This document shows, in pieces, positions 63,431 to 64,000 of a stretch of 64,000 bases of DNA (positions are counted from its first letter, which is position 1; every line of letters begins with the position of its first letter). The stretch is from an uncultured Lachnospiraceae bacterium (lineage in GTDB: Bacteria; Bacillota; Clostridia; Lachnospirales; Lachnospiraceae). The stretch is taken from assembly GCA_910587895.1 (NCBI GenBank), contig CAJUOE010000157.1, positions 7,585-71,584 on the forward strand, written 5' to 3'. The notes below the pieces were generated by a model. That model had not been told where the DNA came from. It did no database searches and worked only from the letters and a program-made list of their open reading frames with translations. The translations under genes were made by a program, and so were the position numbers.

Positions 63431-63464
63431 AAAAAAAGAACAAAGTGGCATTTCCACCTTGTTC
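63431..63464 (-). terminator. Terminator of the DUF4180 gene
   Basis: Minus-strand stem GAACAAGGTGG/CCACTTTGTTC (63464-63454 with 63448-63438, one mismatch), 5-base loop, then TTTTTTTG. It isolates the DUF4180 gene from spo0A. Confidence 0.8.
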
Positions 63465-63505
63465 TCAAACGTTAAAATGGTTCTTCCTGCGTATTATCTC
63501 TCTGC

Positions 63506-63874
63506 TTATGAAACCCCGGAGAGCTTATCAATAGCAAAAGAAGCAGCAGGTTGAAAGTAAATATCTTTCCCTTTATTGCTTTCATACATAAAATCTTTTA
63601 ACGGCTTACTCGTATATTTTGAAAAATCACCGTATATGGCAAATCTCACACCATAATTGATAAATTTCTGCAATATCTCCCCCGCAAGACAAGTGCTTAG
63701 GACAAAGAAATCATTTACAACAGCCTCCTTGTTCAGGGCAATGTTTGTACAACCTGTTTCGTATTTTACCGTCATAACTAAATCTAACGCAGACTGGACA
63801 TCTGTAATCAGCAGTTCATCACTGCTCACAACTGCAATCTCTGTATTATTTTTCCTCATAACTTCTATTTTCAT
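63506..63874 (-). CDS. DUF4180 family protein
   Basis: 122 residues, cytosolic. The DUF4180 core is clear: INLNKEAVVNDFFVLSTCLAGEILQKFINYGVRFAIYGDFSKY-type sequence followed by TSKPLKDFMYESNKGKDIYF. Function is unknown; homologues often sit beside small transcriptional regulators. Start ATG 63874 with GGAGG 6 bases upstream. The gene tip at 63956-64000 precedes it on the same strand. Confidence 0.88.
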   Translation of the reverse strand: MKIEVMRKNNTEIAVVSSDELLITDVQSALDLVMTVKYETGCTNIALNKEAVVNDFFVLSTCLAGEILQKFINYGVRFAIYGDFSKYTSKPLKDFMYESNKGKDIYFQPAASFAIDKLSGVS

Positions 63875-63955
63875 CTTTTACCTCCATCAGGATATGCCTC
63901 AAATTATCCGTAGCGTAATTGTCTGGCTCCTGTTTTCTTTTGCGATTCCCTCCGC

Positions 63956-64000
63956 CTATTCGAATAAATTGTCAATCAAATGGTCAACCATGAATTCAAA
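63956..64000 (-). CDS. 3' tip of an upstream gene (possible regulator C-terminus)
   Basis: The last 14 codons visible at the right edge read FEFMVDHLIDNLFE before TAG. The helical, amphipathic character and position before a DUF4180 gene suggest the C-terminus of a TetR-like regulator, but too little is visible to decide whether it is a real coding end. Confidence 0.35.
   Translation of the reverse strand, partial: FEFMVDHLIDNLFE

Overview
This looks like chromosome of a spore-forming clostridial Firmicute, most likely a gut Lachnospiraceae-type organism. The evidence is a complete Spo0A, strong AGGAGG-type ribosome binding sites, A/T-rich sigma-A promoters, roughly mid-40s percent GC, a PPi-type phosphofructokinase, CdaR/PucR-type regulation, and secreted Big_2/LamG/BspA-type proteins. 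The species cannot be fixed from this window. I see no rRNA, tRNA, CRISPR array or intact insertion sequence. Nearly all genes lie on the minus strand.

Layout. 1-6424 is the 5' part of a large non-ribosomal peptide synthetase (A-T-C-A-T-C-A..., running off the left edge). 6584-9975 holds a secreted CAP-domain protein, a MATE exporter and a divergent LysR regulator. 10014-16727 is a MacB/FtsX-like ABC transporter behind a BlaI/BlaR1-type repressor and membrane sensor-protease with a clear double operator. 16865-17278 is a small hendecad-repeat coiled-coil protein. 17438-20800 is an ECF sigma factor, a membrane protein and an ABC-2 transporter. 20979-27192 is glutamate synthase (gltB-gltD). 27456-37795 reads like one long polycistron: folC-folE-folP-folBK, a repeat-encoded micro-ORF, a BspA-like LRR protein, a VWA (DUF2201-like) protein, a MoxR AAA+ ATPase, an acidic unknown protein, a CPBP protease, an MmcQ/YjbR protein and a HAD phosphatase, closed by a terminator. 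37917-41242 holds a coiled-coil protein, a CdaR-like regulator and an orphan MsmK/UgpC-type sugar ABC ATPase. 41593-46470 holds PPi-phosphofructokinase, dUTPase, a lytic transglycosylase, an S1-domain protein, a hotdog thioesterase and an Rpn-type nuclease. 46693-55739 is a four-gene secreted glycan-degrading cluster (two GH43-like enzymes around two tandem LamG/Big_2 paralogues). 56046-59783 is a polyamine transporter operon potABCD. The right end holds a DUF5688 protein, glycogen synthase, spo0A, a DUF4180 protein and the 3' tip of one more gene.

How it fits together. Core metabolism (folate, glutamate, glycolysis, glycogen) is interleaved with cell-surface and stress modules, each led by its own regulator: LysR/MATE, BlaI-BlaR1/ABC, ECF sigma/ABC, CdaR/UgpC. 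The most unusual structures are two cases where the 3' end of a housekeeping gene, stop codon included, has been tandemly duplicated (gltB, 70-bp unit; folBK, 36-bp unit). In both cases the extra copies create short in-frame micro-ORFs. The folBK case yields a 33-codon repeat peptide whose start overlaps the folBK stop and whose stop overlaps the next gene's start. Other notable points are an NRPS starter adenylation domain lacking the amino-acid-anchoring Asp, face-to-face promoters sharing one palindrome, a terminator hairpin running straight into the folC ribosome binding site, and a MoxR-VWA-LRR-CPBP gene set.
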